From a virus: a stretch of 31,031 nt of DNA. The first letter of the stretch is position 1. The number at the start of each line of letters is the position of its first letter. The DNA lies in IMG/VR virus record IMGVR_UViG_3300017742_000062, positions 1 through 31,031 of that record; one strand, given 5' to 3'. The notes beneath the pieces are model-generated. The model worked only from the letters and a program-made list of their open reading frames with translations. It ran no database searches and was not told the origin of the DNA. Of the stretch, positions 20,642-28,013 are shown piece by piece. A program made the position numbers and the translations under genes.

Positions 20642-21102
20642 TGCTAAGTGGATTATTAGGTAGTGTGCTAGGTTTTGGGGGTTCAGTTGTACCCGCAATC
20701 ACAGACCACTTTAAACAAAAGTCAAACAACAAATTTGAATTAGAAAAGATGGAAAAGATGGCAGAACTCCGTGCAAAGGGTTATGACCATGAAATCAAAA
20801 TGTATGAACAGATGGGTGCTGATAAAGAGCATGACCGACTGATTCAACATGACATCTCAATCAACCAAGGTACTGGTATTATTGCGGGTCTACAGAAGTC
20901 TGTACGTCCTGTAATCACATACTGTTTCTTTGGATTATTTTGTGCAATCGAAGTCGCTCTTTTGAGGGAAGCACTTAACAGTGGATTACCTCTTGCAGAG
21001 TCTTTAGGTCTTCTTTGGGATGGTGACACCAAGGCAATTTTTGCTGCAATTATTTCGTTCTGGTTCGGTTCTAGAGCAATCGATAAAAGACTTCAGAAAT
21101 AA
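20641..21102 (+). CDS. Putative holin (3TM-type, DUF3154-like)
   Basis: A 153-residue protein. An N-terminal hydrophobic segment (L-L-G-S-V-L-G-F-G-G-S-V-V-P-A-I) is followed by a charged helix (about 22-75) and then V-R-P-V-I-T-Y-C-F-F-G-L-F-C-A-I-E-V-A-L-L and L-W-D-G-D-T-K-A-I-F-A-A-I-I-S-F-W-F-G-S-R-A-I, the membrane region and W-F-G-x-R signature of phage three-TM holins. Such proteins open the inner membrane at lysis. The probable endolysin at 30000 lies far away. The RNR promoter begins 2 bp after its stop. Confidence 0.75.
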   Translation: MLSGLLGSVLGFGGSVVPAITDHFKQKSNNKFELEKMEKMAELRAKGYDHEIKMYEQMGADKEHDRLIQHDISINQGTGIIAGLQKSVRPVITYCFFGLFCAIEVALLREALNSGLPLAESLGLLWDGDTKAIFAAIISFWFGSRAIDKRLQK

Positions 21103-21103
21103 C

Positions 21104-21132
21104 TTGACATTTTACCCTTAATTGGGTATAAT
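21104..21132 (+). promoter_or_regulatory. Sigma70-like promoter for the RNR operon
   Basis: TTGACA (21104-21109), 17 bp, TATAAT (21127-21132), both exact. Unlike the other early promoters it has no extended -10 TG (GGG precedes). It lies about 75 bp before the NrdA start, with a hairpin in the leader. Confidence 0.9.
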
Positions 21133-21149
21133 ACAATAACTGAAAAAAC

Positions 21150-21178
21150 TCAGGGGTATATATAATATTACCCCCTGA
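21150..21178 (+). promoter_or_regulatory. Leader hairpin upstream of nrdA
   Basis: TCAGGGG (21150-21156) pairs with CCCCTGA (21172-21178) around an AT-rich loop that can pair further (TA with TA past a bulged C). It is flanked by A-runs (AAAAAA before, AAAAA after). On the + strand no T-run follows, so it is not a standard terminator; on the - strand a T-run follows, so it could end antisense transcripts. It lies inside the nrdA 5' leader and could stabilise or regulate the message. Confidence 0.5.
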
Positions 21179-21205
21179 AAAACTATACTCTATGGAAAAG
21201 TAAAA

Positions 21206-23194
21206 ATGCCCGTCAAACTTGATAAAAAGAAAGATGCCCTACTGGAAGAATATGCAGTAGGAATGTTAAAAGATTTTTACTTACGTGATTATGAAAAGAG
21301 TCCTCAAGAAGGATTCAGACGAGCAGCAGAAGCTTGGTCTAAGTATAGAGAAGAAATGGACGATGAACTCGCCCAACGTCTCTATGATTATGTAAGTAAT
21401 AAATGGTTTATGTTCGCCTCCCCTGTGCTATCTAATGCACCCAATGGAGAAACTAAGAAAGATAAAGGGATGCCAATCTCTTGTTTCTTGACCTATGTAC
21501 CAGATACCCTCGAAGGATTAATCGGTCACTCATCTGAGTTGAGATGGTTGTCTGTCTATGGTGGTGGTGTAGGTGGTCATTGGTCAGATGTAAGAACCGT
21601 ATCAGACATAGCGCCTGGCCCGATTCCGTTCCTACATACTGTTGATGCAGATATGATTGCATACCGTCAAGGTAAAACTCGTAAGGGTTCTTATGCCGCA
21701 TACATGGATATATCACATCCTGATATTGTAGAATTCATGAACATGCGTATACCTACAGGTGACGTACAACGTAAAGCATTAAACTTACACAATGCAATCA
21801 ATATCTCAGATGAGTTTATGAATGCGGTAATGTCTAATGATACGTTTGACCTACGTGACCCTAAAGACGGAACAGTTAAAGAATCTATTGATGCACGTAA
21901 ATTATGGGAACGTCTAATAGAGATTCGTTTCCGTACAGGTGAACCTTACCTAAACTTTATTGATACCGCAAATGCGGGTCTACCAGAACCTCTTAAAGAA
22001 AAGGGGTTAAAGATACATGGGTCTAACCTATGTAATGAAATACATTTACCGACATCCGAAGACAGGACTGCGGTATGTTGTTTGTCCTCATTAAATTTGG
22101 AGTATTATGATGACTGGAAAGATACGACAATCGTTCGTGATATTACTAGGATGCTTGACAATGTCTTGCAGTACTTTATTGAAAACGCCCCCGATACAAT
22201 ATCAAGAGCAAAGTATTCCGCAGAAAGAGAGAGAAGTATTGGAATCGGAGCAATGGGATTCCATTCCCTCTTGCAACGACACGGAGTTGCATGGGAGTCT
22301 GAAGCTGCAAGAGATATTAACCGCACAGTGTTTGCTCACATTAAATCAGAAGCAGTACTGGAAACTGAACTGCTCGCAGAAGAACGTGGTGCATATCCAG
22401 ATGGGGAACTGTCTGGAAGAAGAAACTCCCATCTTCTTGCGATTGCTCCAAATGCCTCGTCTGGTGTAATTTTAGCGACAAGTCCATCTATTGAACCATT
22501 GAAGGCAAATGCATATACACATCGTACACGTGCGGGTTCATTTCTTGTAAAGAATAAATACCTCGGCAGATTACTAGATGAAAAAGGTGAGAACAATGAA
22601 TCTACTTGGACATCTATTATAACTAAAAAAGGTTCGGTACAACACTTACCATTCCTTAATGAAGGTGAAAAGGCAATCTATAGGACTGCGGATGAACTTG
22701 ACCAGACATGGATTATTACCCATGCATCTGAACGTCAAGAATATATCTGTCAAGGTCAATCAGTAAATTTATTTTTCCCTACTGGTTGTGAAAAGTCTTA
22801 TGTAAACAAGGTGCATCTAAAAGCATGGAGTGACGGACTCAAAGGTTTATATTACCTAAGAACTGAGTCTAAACAACGTGCAGAGAATGTATCTGAAAAA
22901 GTAGAACGTGTTGCACTTGCGGGTGATACCCGTAGTATAGTCTATAGTAAAGCAGATTGTCCTTTTTGTTCTATGGCAATGGAAGAACTAAAACTAAGAG
23001 GAATACCTTATGACAAGATTGACCTCAAGGATATTGGTAAGACTGCCGCAGAAGTAACAGGACGTAAAGTAAAAACAGTACCACAAATTTACATCGAAGG
23101 TGAATATGTCGGTGGGTACGAAGAATTGATGGAATATTTAAACAAACCAATAGAAACAAACGAAGACGATGAATGTCGTGCTTGCGAGGGATAA
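21206..23194 (+). CDS. nrdA: Class Ia ribonucleotide reductase alpha subunit with built-in glutaredoxin
   Basis: A 662-residue protein that reduces NDPs to dNDPs. Catalytic residues visible: C93 (G-M-P-I-S-C-F), N274/C276/E278 (S-N-L-C-N-E), the partner Cys in A-V-C-C-L-S-S-L-N (291/292) and the Y549-Y550 radical relay. The N-terminal ATP-cone is absent, so overall activity feedback by dATP should be lacking. Residues about 577-648 are a glutaredoxin: C585-P-F-C588, T-V-P (624-626) and G-G-Y (636-638). The C-terminal redox tail D-E-C-R-A-C-E-G (C657, C660) comes after the glutaredoxin. The domain therefore sits between the catalytic barrel and the tail cysteines it would reduce. Followed 3 bp later by nrdB. 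Confidence 0.95.
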   Translation: MPVKLDKKKDALLEEYAVGMLKDFYLRDYEKSPQEGFRRAAEAWSKYREEMDDELAQRLYDYVSNKWFMFASPVLSNAPNGETKKDKGMPISCFLTYVPDTLEGLIGHSSELRWLSVYGGGVGGHWSDVRTVSDIAPGPIPFLHTVDADMIAYRQGKTRKGSYAAYMDISHPDIVEFMNMRIPTGDVQRKALNLHNAINISDEFMNAVMSNDTFDLRDPKDGTVKESIDARKLWERLIEIRFRTGEPYLNFIDTANAGLPEPLKEKGLKIHGSNLCNEIHLPTSEDRTAVCCLSSLNLEYYDDWKDTTIVRDITRMLDNVLQYFIENAPDTISRAKYSAERERSIGIGAMGFHSLLQRHGVAWESEAARDINRTVFAHIKSEAVLETELLAEERGAYPDGELSGRRNSHLLAIAPNASSGVILATSPSIEPLKANAYTHRTRAGSFLVKNKYLGRLLDEKGENNESTWTSIITKKGSVQHLPFLNEGEKAIYRTADELDQTWIITHASERQEYICQGQSVNLFFPTGCEKSYVNKVHLKAWSDGLKGLYYLRTESKQRAENVSEKVERVALAGDTRSIVYSKADCPFCSMAMEELKLRGIPYDKIDLKDIGKTAAEVTGRKVKTVPQIYIEGEYVGGYEELMEYLNKPIETNEDDECRACEG

Positions 23195-23197
23195 CAA

Positions 23198-24199
23198 ATG
23201 GCATTATTAGAATTTAGCAAAACATATAAACCTTTCCTCTACCCTTGGGCGGTGGAATTAACAAAGAAACATGAAGAAGTTCATTGGGTCGAAGATGAAG
23301 CGGAACTATCCGAAGACATCCAAGACTGGAGAACAAAACTGTCTGGTGAAGAGAAGGAATTTATTACTCAAGTATTGAGATTGTTTACTCAATCAGATGT
23401 ACAGGTGGGTGAGAACTACCATGAACTGTTAATCCCTAAGTTCAAGAACAACGAGATTCGTAACATGTTGTCTTCATTTGCAAACCGTGAAGGTGTACAC
23501 CAACGTGCATATGCATTATTAAATGATACACTAGGATTACCAGACGAAGAACATTCTGCATTTATGGAATACAAAGAGATGGCAGACAAGATTGACTTCA
23601 TGTCTCAAGGTGACATTAACACCCAAACAGGTCTTGCACTTGTACTTGCACAATCTGTATTCAACGAAGGTATGTCTCTGTTCGCATCATTTGTAATGTT
23701 GTTGAACTTCCAACGTTTCGGTAAGATGAAAGGTATGGGTACTATTGTAGAGTGGTCTATCAGAGATGAGACTATTCACGTACAGGGTAATGCAAAACTC
23801 TTCAGAGAGTTCTGTGAAGAACATCCACGTATCGTCAACGATGAGTTGAAGTCTAAAATCTATCAGATGGCACGTAATGCTGTTAAGTTAGAAGACCGAT
23901 TCATTACACTTGCATATAAGTCTGGTGATATCGAAGGTTTATCTGAGGCAGATGTTAAACAATACATCCGTCACATTGCAGACCGTAGATTACTACAACT
24001 TGGTATGAAACCTAAGTTTGGTGTAAAGGACAATCCACTACCGTGGTTGGACTGGGTACTGAATGGTGCATCTCATGATAACTTCTTTGAAAAACGTGTG
24101 ACTGAATATTCAGTTAACGGTATGGAAGGTGACTGGGGTTGGGTCGAAGAAGGTGACCCTGAAAGTTGTGGATTGGATGGAACTGGTTGTGCCGCCTAG
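23198..24199 (+). CDS. nrdB: Class Ia ribonucleotide reductase beta subunit
   Basis: A 333-residue subunit that carries the di-iron tyrosyl radical for NrdA. Candidate ligands: D67 in F-T-Q-S-D, E98 and H101 in R-E-G-V-H, E157 in F-N-E-G, E191 and H194 in R-D-E-T-I-H. The radical tyrosine is Y105, four residues after H101 as in E. coli (H118/Y122). It is thus an ordinary Tyr-type R2. The tail W-V-E-E-G-D-P-E-S-C-G-L-D-G-T-G-C-A-A has two cysteines and differs from the usual acidic/aromatic R1-binding end, which is unusual. Its TAG overlaps the GTG of a zinc-ribbon microgene. Confidence 0.95.
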   Translation: MALLEFSKTYKPFLYPWAVELTKKHEEVHWVEDEAELSEDIQDWRTKLSGEEKEFITQVLRLFTQSDVQVGENYHELLIPKFKNNEIRNMLSSFANREGVHQRAYALLNDTLGLPDEEHSAFMEYKEMADKIDFMSQGDINTQTGLALVLAQSVFNEGMSLFASFVMLLNFQRFGKMKGMGTIVEWSIRDETIHVQGNAKLFREFCEEHPRIVNDELKSKIYQMARNAVKLEDRFITLAYKSGDIEGLSEADVKQYIRHIADRRLLQLGMKPKFGVKDNPLPWLDWVLNGASHDNFFEKRVTEYSVNGMEGDWGWVEEGDPESCGLDGTGCAA

Positions 24200-24321
24200 T
24201 GGAAGACGACATAACCTACAATTTGGAATGTCATCTTTGTGAAACAGAAACGGAAGTACTCGTAAAGAATTGCGAGGAAGAACCCCAATATTGTCCCATG
24301 TGTGGGGTAGCAATAGACTAG
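24199..24321 (+). CDS. Zinc-ribbon microprotein, 40 aa
   Basis: A 40-residue protein starting at a GTG that overlaps the nrdB stop. It has two cysteine pairs: C11-H-L-C14 and C32-P-M-C35-G, a classic zinc ribbon with an acidic linker. Its position in the RNR operon and the overlap support expression. I recall a zinc-ribbon microprotein after nrdB in related phages. It may regulate or bind RNR or nucleic acid; no direct evidence. Confidence 0.75.
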   Translation: MEDDITYNLECHLCETETEVLVKNCEEEPQYCPMCGVAID

Positions 24322-24330
24322 TTATATATA

Positions 24331-24350
24331 CTCGTATGTGGATATACGAG
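24331..24350 (+). promoter_or_regulatory. Hairpin covering the start codon of the GIY-YIG-like gene
   Basis: CTCGTAT (24331-24337) is exactly complementary to ATACGAG (24344-24350) with a 6-base loop. The predicted start codon ATG 24336 lies partly in the stem. T4 uses RNA hairpins to hold back translation of homing-endonuclease genes such as I-TevI, so a similar role is plausible here. Confidence 0.5.
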
Positions 24351-24740
24351 AATAAAGAGTTTAACCCTGAAGAAGAATTCTTGGAGGAATACCAAGGATT
24401 CGTCTATTGCGTTACAGAAGTATCAACAGGTAAGAAGTATATTGGTAAGAAATTCTTCTGGAAACCTAAGATACTTCCTGTTACAAAAACAAGAAAAAGA
24501 CGCAAAAGAACAAGGGTTCAATCGGACTGGCGGAACTACTATGGTTCGTCAGAAACAGTAAAAACACTCGTAGAAGGGGGTCAGGACTTCCAGAGAACCG
24601 TTCTAAGACTATGTCGTACTAAAGGTGAGTGTTCATACTACGAAGCGAAACTACAATTTGAATATGATGTTTTGTTGAGTGATGAATACTATAATGAGTT
24701 TATAGGTTGTAAGATTCATGCAAAACATATTAAATCGTGA
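24336..24740 (+). CDS. GIY-YIG-like putative endonuclease
   Basis: A 134-residue protein with a GIY-YIG-type core: G-F-V-Y-C-V-T (residues 21-27) and K-K-Y-I-G-K-K-F-F-W (about 34-43), followed by a basic K-T-R-K-R-R-K-R-T-R stretch, D-W-R-N-Y-Y-G-S-S, and G-E-C-S-Y-Y-E-A-K-L-Q-F, whose Glu matches the catalytic E helix. This version is very common in marine T4-like phages. ATG 24336 is chosen; a longer frame upstream runs back through the zinc-ribbon gene. No Shine-Dalgarno sequence is seen and the start lies in a hairpin. It overlaps the ANL gene by 23 bp. Confidence 0.75.
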   Translation: MWIYENKEFNPEEEFLEEYQGFVYCVTEVSTGKKYIGKKFFWKPKILPVTKTRKRRKRTRVQSDWRNYYGSSETVKTLVEGGQDFQRTVLRLCRTKGECSYYEAKLQFEYDVLLSDEYYNEFIGCKIHAKHIKS

Positions 24741-25953
24741 TGCAATTTCCTCTGGACGAGGATTTGTATATGATAAGGTCGGCAAAAACACCGTCTGTTT
24801 AGAAATAAACAAAATAAAGAATTTACTCTGGGATGCGGGTGCAAGAAAAGGTGACATAGTAACTATCGGTATTATGGTAGTTGATGTGAAACATATCGCT
24901 TCTATCTTTGCATGTGCGGAACTAGGATTGAAAGTCTTTATCCTCAATAGTCCAGCAACAAAAGAATCCCTACCATTTACTAAACTTGCACTCCATGGCC
25001 CGAGTGATTTCACTATCTACAGTTCTCAAGAAGATACCACACAAGTCTATAATGGTCTTCACGATGAGATGATAAAACTATACGGTGGTATTCGTATTGA
25101 TGTCATGGAAGATTCGTCTGATAGAAATATCCAAGGTGAGTTAGTATATCCAGAAGACACATTCTTAATAAGTTCTACCAGTGGAACAACTAAAGCATCT
25201 AGACCAATATTGTTTTCACACCAAGAAACAATGGCAATCGCCAAACGTAATATAGATATATTTTGGTTTGGACATGATGCAAAGGTTATTCATTCTAGAA
25301 ATCTACATCATGCATCCGCAATCATGACGCATCTGTTACCCGCACTTATGAATGCATACTCACATAGTTCTTTTGCACTGGGTCATGATGGGTCGCACGA
25401 AGAAGATTATGACTATTTAAAGGGTCTGAAAGATTTATCAGACAGTCCTCCATCAAACATTATGATGCCTAATAAGAATGTTCTCTTTGATTTTCTAGAG
25501 AGTTTTGGGGGTGCATTCAAAAGAACTGTCAATGTCAATATGTGTGGATTCTTAATGGATGCAGATTTCGTTGACCTTGCAAAAGAATACAATGTTTGTT
25601 TTCAGTCACATTACGGTAGTATTGATACCGCTATTCCCTTATTAATAAACCGTGTAGACAAAGATACGGTACATGTTCCTAATTCATTAGGGGTACTATG
25701 CGATGACTTTTATAAGACAACCCTTGAGGATGGTCGTATGAAGGTAGAATGCCCATTCTGGAACGAACCAAGATACATGGATGATGAGATAGCTTTGTTT
25801 GATGGTGAATATATTTTAATGAGTAATCGTCCAGTATCCCTAAAAGATATGGGTGTACCAGAAGGATTTGATATAACTCCATTTTCCCATGATACTAAAA
25901 TCGACTTTGAACAGTTGAGAGGATACTTAGATGTTACTAATAGCAGGGTGTAG
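24718..25953 (+). CDS. ANL adenylation-domain protein (acyl/aryl/aminoacyl-activating)
   Basis: A 411-residue ANL-superfamily protein. Motif A3 is clear: L-I-S-S-T-S-G-T-T-K-A-S-R-P (150-162), then F-S-H-Q-E. A5 is S-H-Y-G-S-I-D-T-A (about 295-303; usual Y-G-x-T-E). A7 is M-D-D-E-I-A-L-F-D-G-E-Y-I-L-M-S-N-R (usual T-G-D ... D-G-y ... G-R). The chain ends shortly after, so the mobile C-domain and its A10 lysine are missing or very short. Family enzymes activate a carboxylate as acyl-AMP for transfer to CoA, a carrier or an amine. It overlaps the SGNH gene by 23 bp. It is the intact relative of 16195. Confidence 0.8.
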   Translation: MQNILNRDAISSGRGFVYDKVGKNTVCLEINKIKNLLWDAGARKGDIVTIGIMVVDVKHIASIFACAELGLKVFILNSPATKESLPFTKLALHGPSDFTIYSSQEDTTQVYNGLHDEMIKLYGGIRIDVMEDSSDRNIQGELVYPEDTFLISSTSGTTKASRPILFSHQETMAIAKRNIDIFWFGHDAKVIHSRNLHHASAIMTHLLPALMNAYSHSSFALGHDGSHEEDYDYLKGLKDLSDSPPSNIMMPNKNVLFDFLESFGGAFKRTVNVNMCGFLMDADFVDLAKEYNVCFQSHYGSIDTAIPLLINRVDKDTVHVPNSLGVLCDDFYKTTLEDGRMKVECPFWNEPRYMDDEIALFDGEYILMSNRPVSLKDMGVPEGFDITPFSHDTKIDFEQLRGYLDVTNSRV

Positions 25954-26752
25954 TTTTGCATGGGGAGATGAGTTGGTTGGTTCAAGAAGCAAACCACCAA
26001 CACATTATGATTTAGTATTCGGTAGTATTTTATCATTAAAGTTAGGGTTAGAGTACAATAATATATCTGCATGTGGTAATTCTAACTACAAGATATTCCG
26101 TGACGTTATGAATAATATGCATCTAAACCCTAGTCACATCTTTATCTTGTGGTCTGACCCTTTGAGAAAAGAGAATCTATTAGAAGTAGATAACCATCAA
26201 AGAGACCTGTTAAAGGTACATACTACTATGTCTATGACTCAGTGGCACGAGAATCGATGGGATGACTTGATGCTTTCTATGGAAGAAGGTGTTGCACACA
26301 AGTGGGCAAGACATCATCCATTTAATTATATGACCTCGTTTGGAAGAAGTGAAAAAGCAATCGATGCATATGGTACAGGATTGTGTACTGGATTTACTCA
26401 CCTATTACCTCAAATGATTGCAATGCAATATATGTGCGATGGTATGGGGATTAAGATTTCTCAAGGTGTATTCCATGGAGAAGTTTTCTCTGAAGTGCAA
26501 AGATACATGGCAAAGATTGAAAGATTCCCTTCAAGTAATCAACTCAAAAAATGGAACACATGGGTATTAGATTCACTTGACAAACTAAGACCAGAGAATA
26601 AACTGGGAATGAACCCCGACAAGTCATTCGATGAGAACGTCACCATAAAGTCTCTAATGGGGGACAGACCCATGAAGAAATGGGGTCATCCCGATGAAAC
26701 TGCACATGTAGACTATGCAGAATACCTCTATAAAATCATAAAAAATCTATAA
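25931..26752 (+). CDS. SGNH/GDSL-hydrolase-like protein
   Basis: A 273-residue protein. Block I is M-L-L-I-A-G-C-S-F-A-W-G-D-E-L, with S8 as the likely nucleophile; block II N-I-S-A-C-G-N-S-N supplies the oxyanion Gly/Asn; and the C-terminal G-H-P-D-E-T-A-H-V-D-Y-A-E-Y-L (252-266) gives the Asp/His pair. The block III G-x-N-D is not obvious (I-L-W-S-D-P-L-R stands in its place). SGNH proteins are esterases, thioesterases or O-acetyl-transferring/removing enzymes. Coupling to the ANL gene suggests that it acts on the same acyl group, for example to transfer or remove it. Activity is inference. Confidence 0.7.
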   Translation: MLLIAGCSFAWGDELVGSRSKPPTHYDLVFGSILSLKLGLEYNNISACGNSNYKIFRDVMNNMHLNPSHIFILWSDPLRKENLLEVDNHQRDLLKVHTTMSMTQWHENRWDDLMLSMEEGVAHKWARHHPFNYMTSFGRSEKAIDAYGTGLCTGFTHLLPQMIAMQYMCDGMGIKISQGVFHGEVFSEVQRYMAKIERFPSSNQLKKWNTWVLDSLDKLRPENKLGMNPDKSFDENVTIKSLMGDRPMKKWGHPDETAHVDYAEYLYKIIKNL

Positions 26753-26759
26753 AAAAAGC

Positions 26760-26788
26760 TTGACAAACTCTGCTCTTGTTGTTATAAT
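26760..26788 (+). promoter_or_regulatory. Sigma70-like early promoter
   Basis: TTGACA (26760-26765), 17 bp, TATAAT (26783-26788) with extended -10 (TGTTATAAT). The AAAC after the -35 is shared with the promoters at 3209, 27095 and 27736. It drives the 26818 gene. Confidence 0.9.
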
Positions 26789-26817
26789 AAGTATATAAAA
26801 TGAGAAAAGGAGAGAAA

Positions 26818-27111
26818 ATGTTAACGTTTAATCAAGAAGTGGGTTATCCTACCAACACCGAGAAAGGTCAATTCATTGAATACCTGATGTGTTTCTATGG
26901 TAAAGACCCTAAATGGGATGCGGTTTATCCCGAAATTGCAATGGGTACTATCGATGCAGTTGAGTGTATGGAAGAATTCCTCAACGGTAAGTACGAGAGT
27001 GCAGTGGTTAAAGGTGAACATATCTGGGGTGGTGGAGACACTATCGACAGAGAAATAGTTAGGGATATTTTCTTAAAAAAGTGTGAAAAAACCCTTGACA
27101 AACCTTGTTAA
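26818..27111 (+). CDS. Small early protein, 97 aa
   Basis: A 97-residue acidic protein (MLTFNQEVGYPTNTEKGQF ...), helical in the middle (E-Y-L-M-C-F-Y-G, then A-V-E-C-M-E-E-F-L-N-G-K-Y). ATG 26818 is preferred over ATG 26800 because a strong AGGAGAG lies 3-9 bases upstream of it. The -35 box of the next promoter lies inside its last codons. No family is recognised; probably one of the many small early proteins that affect host processes. Confidence 0.7.
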   Translation: MLTFNQEVGYPTNTEKGQFIEYLMCFYGKDPKWDAVYPEIAMGTIDAVECMEEFLNGKYESAVVKGEHIWGGGDTIDREIVRDIFLKKCEKTLDKPC

Positions 27112-27123
27112 TCTTGTTATAAT
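27095..27123 (+). promoter_or_regulatory. Sigma70-like early promoter
   Basis: TTGACA (27095-27100), 17 bp, TATAAT (27118-27123), extended -10 (TGTTATAAT). The -35 box overlaps the 3' end of the 26818 gene. It drives the 27155 gene. Confidence 0.9.
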
Positions 27124-27154
27124 AATAACATAAACTGAAGAAAGGAGATAAATT

Positions 27155-27574
27155 ATGGCGTTTGTGAGTCAAGAAGATAAAAAGAAACTTGCGGTTGGAA
27201 TCAAAGAAGTCTGCAAGAAATATGGATACAAAGTATCTTTGGGTGTTAATCACCACAGTACTTTGGTTGCAAAGGTCAAAGGTGCAGAAGACATCTTGAC
27301 TGAATACTGTGAGGTTCAGATGCATCCTCAGAAGGTTTTGGAAAGAGAGAACAGACACTACACGTTTGACCCTGTTGAAGTAATGGAAGATTCTAAGAAG
27401 TGGGGACATAGAGTCAACGAGTATTGGATTCCCGAAAACTATGGTGAGAAAGGTATTCCTTTCTTGACTGAATTAAAAGGTGCAATGGAAGGTGAAGACT
27501 TCTTCAATGAAGATGACGCAATGACAGACTACTTCCACAGAAGTCACTATATTGAAATAAGTCTGTACTCATAA
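27155..27574 (+). CDS. Conserved small phage protein, 139 aa
   Basis: A 139-residue protein with a strong AAAGGAG site. The start MAFVSQEDKKKLAVGIKEV then K-Y-G-Y-K-V-S-L-G-V-N-H-H-S-T-L-V-A-K-V-K matches a small alpha/beta family I recall in many phages (M-x-F-V-x-Q-x-D-K start, S-T-L-V/L strand). The C-terminal half is acidic (G-E-D-F-F-N-E-D-D-A-M-T-D-Y-F). Family function is unknown. It is driven by the 27095 promoter and followed 12 bp later by another small gene. Confidence 0.7.
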   Translation: MAFVSQEDKKKLAVGIKEVCKKYGYKVSLGVNHHSTLVAKVKGAEDILTEYCEVQMHPQKVLERENRHYTFDPVEVMEDSKKWGHRVNEYWIPENYGEKGIPFLTELKGAMEGEDFFNEDDAMTDYFHRSHYIEISLYS

Positions 27575-27586
27575 GGAGATATTGTA

Positions 27587-27739
27587 ATGGAAATGTATTT
27601 TGAAATTTTAGATGACTTGAGAGAGTCTGGTGAAATCAACATGTTTGCTGCACCAAGGGTGTTACAAGAAATGTTTGATTTGAGTAAATTTGAGGCAAGG
27701 GACATCGTCTCTGCGTGGATGAAACAATTTAATGGTTGA
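27587..27739 (+). CDS. Small conserved early protein, 50 aa
   Basis: A 50-residue protein beginning MEMYFEILDDLRESGEINMF and ending V-S-A-W-M-K-Q-F-N-G, with a TAAGGAG site upstream. Helical throughout, with the E-A-R-D-I-V-S-A-W-M-K segment; I recall related short proteins in marine T4-like phages. Its TGA stop is part of the TTGACA -35 box of the next promoter. Function unknown. Confidence 0.75.
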   Translation: MEMYFEILDDLRESGEINMFAAPRVLQEMFDLSKFEARDIVSAWMKQFNG

Positions 27740-27764
27740 CAAACCATGTACTTAATGTTATGAT
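27736..27764 (+). promoter_or_regulatory. Sigma70-like early promoter
   Basis: TTGACA (27736-27741), 17 bp, TATGAT (27759-27764) with extended -10 (TGTTATGAT). The TGA of the preceding gene is inside the -35. It drives the 27791 gene. Confidence 0.85.
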
Positions 27765-27790
27765 ATATAATTAAATAAGGAGTTACTTCA

Positions 27791-27976
27791 ATGTCTATAA
27801 CTGTTGAAGAAATTGAAAAGAAAGTATCTGCAATCGAATCAATGATTGCGGGTGCGGAAAAGCTACTTGTGGCATCACAAGAAACTGGAAATGAAGAAGG
27901 TGTCGCATCTGCGACATATCTGGTCGTTGAATATGAACAAATGTTGAAAGAATTTTGTAAATATTATAACGTTTAG
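27791..27976 (+). CDS. Small coiled-coil protein, 61 aa
   Basis: A 61-residue protein with a TAAGGAG site 10 bp before the ATG. It is probably two helices: I-T-V-E-E-I-E-K-K-V-S-A-I-E-S-M-I and A-T-Y-L-V-V-E-Y-E-Q-M-L-K-E-F, separated by a polar G-N-E-E-G-V turn. No known family. It may dimerise through its coiled coil. It lies in an early-gene array and is followed by an AT-rich gap before the next gene. Confidence 0.65.
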   Translation: MSITVEEIEKKVSAIESMIAGAEKLLVASQETGNEEGVASATYLVVEYEQMLKEFCKYYNV

Positions 27977-28013
27977 AGAATCTTTTTCGTATATATAATA
28001 TTAAGAGGAAAAT

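Noticed and set aside
22146-22176. TTGACA inside nrdA
   Set aside because: The sequence 16-17 bp downstream is ATTGAA/TATTGA, a poor -10, and it is in coding sequence.
26577-26605. TTGACAAAC inside the SGNH-like gene
   Set aside because: It shares the -35 and AAAC but the -10 (TAAACT) is weak and wrongly spaced; coding context explains it.
27994-27999. TATAAT before the 28014 gene
   Set aside because: No acceptable -35 (only GTTTAG/TTTAGA) and no TG extension; AT-rich gap explains it.
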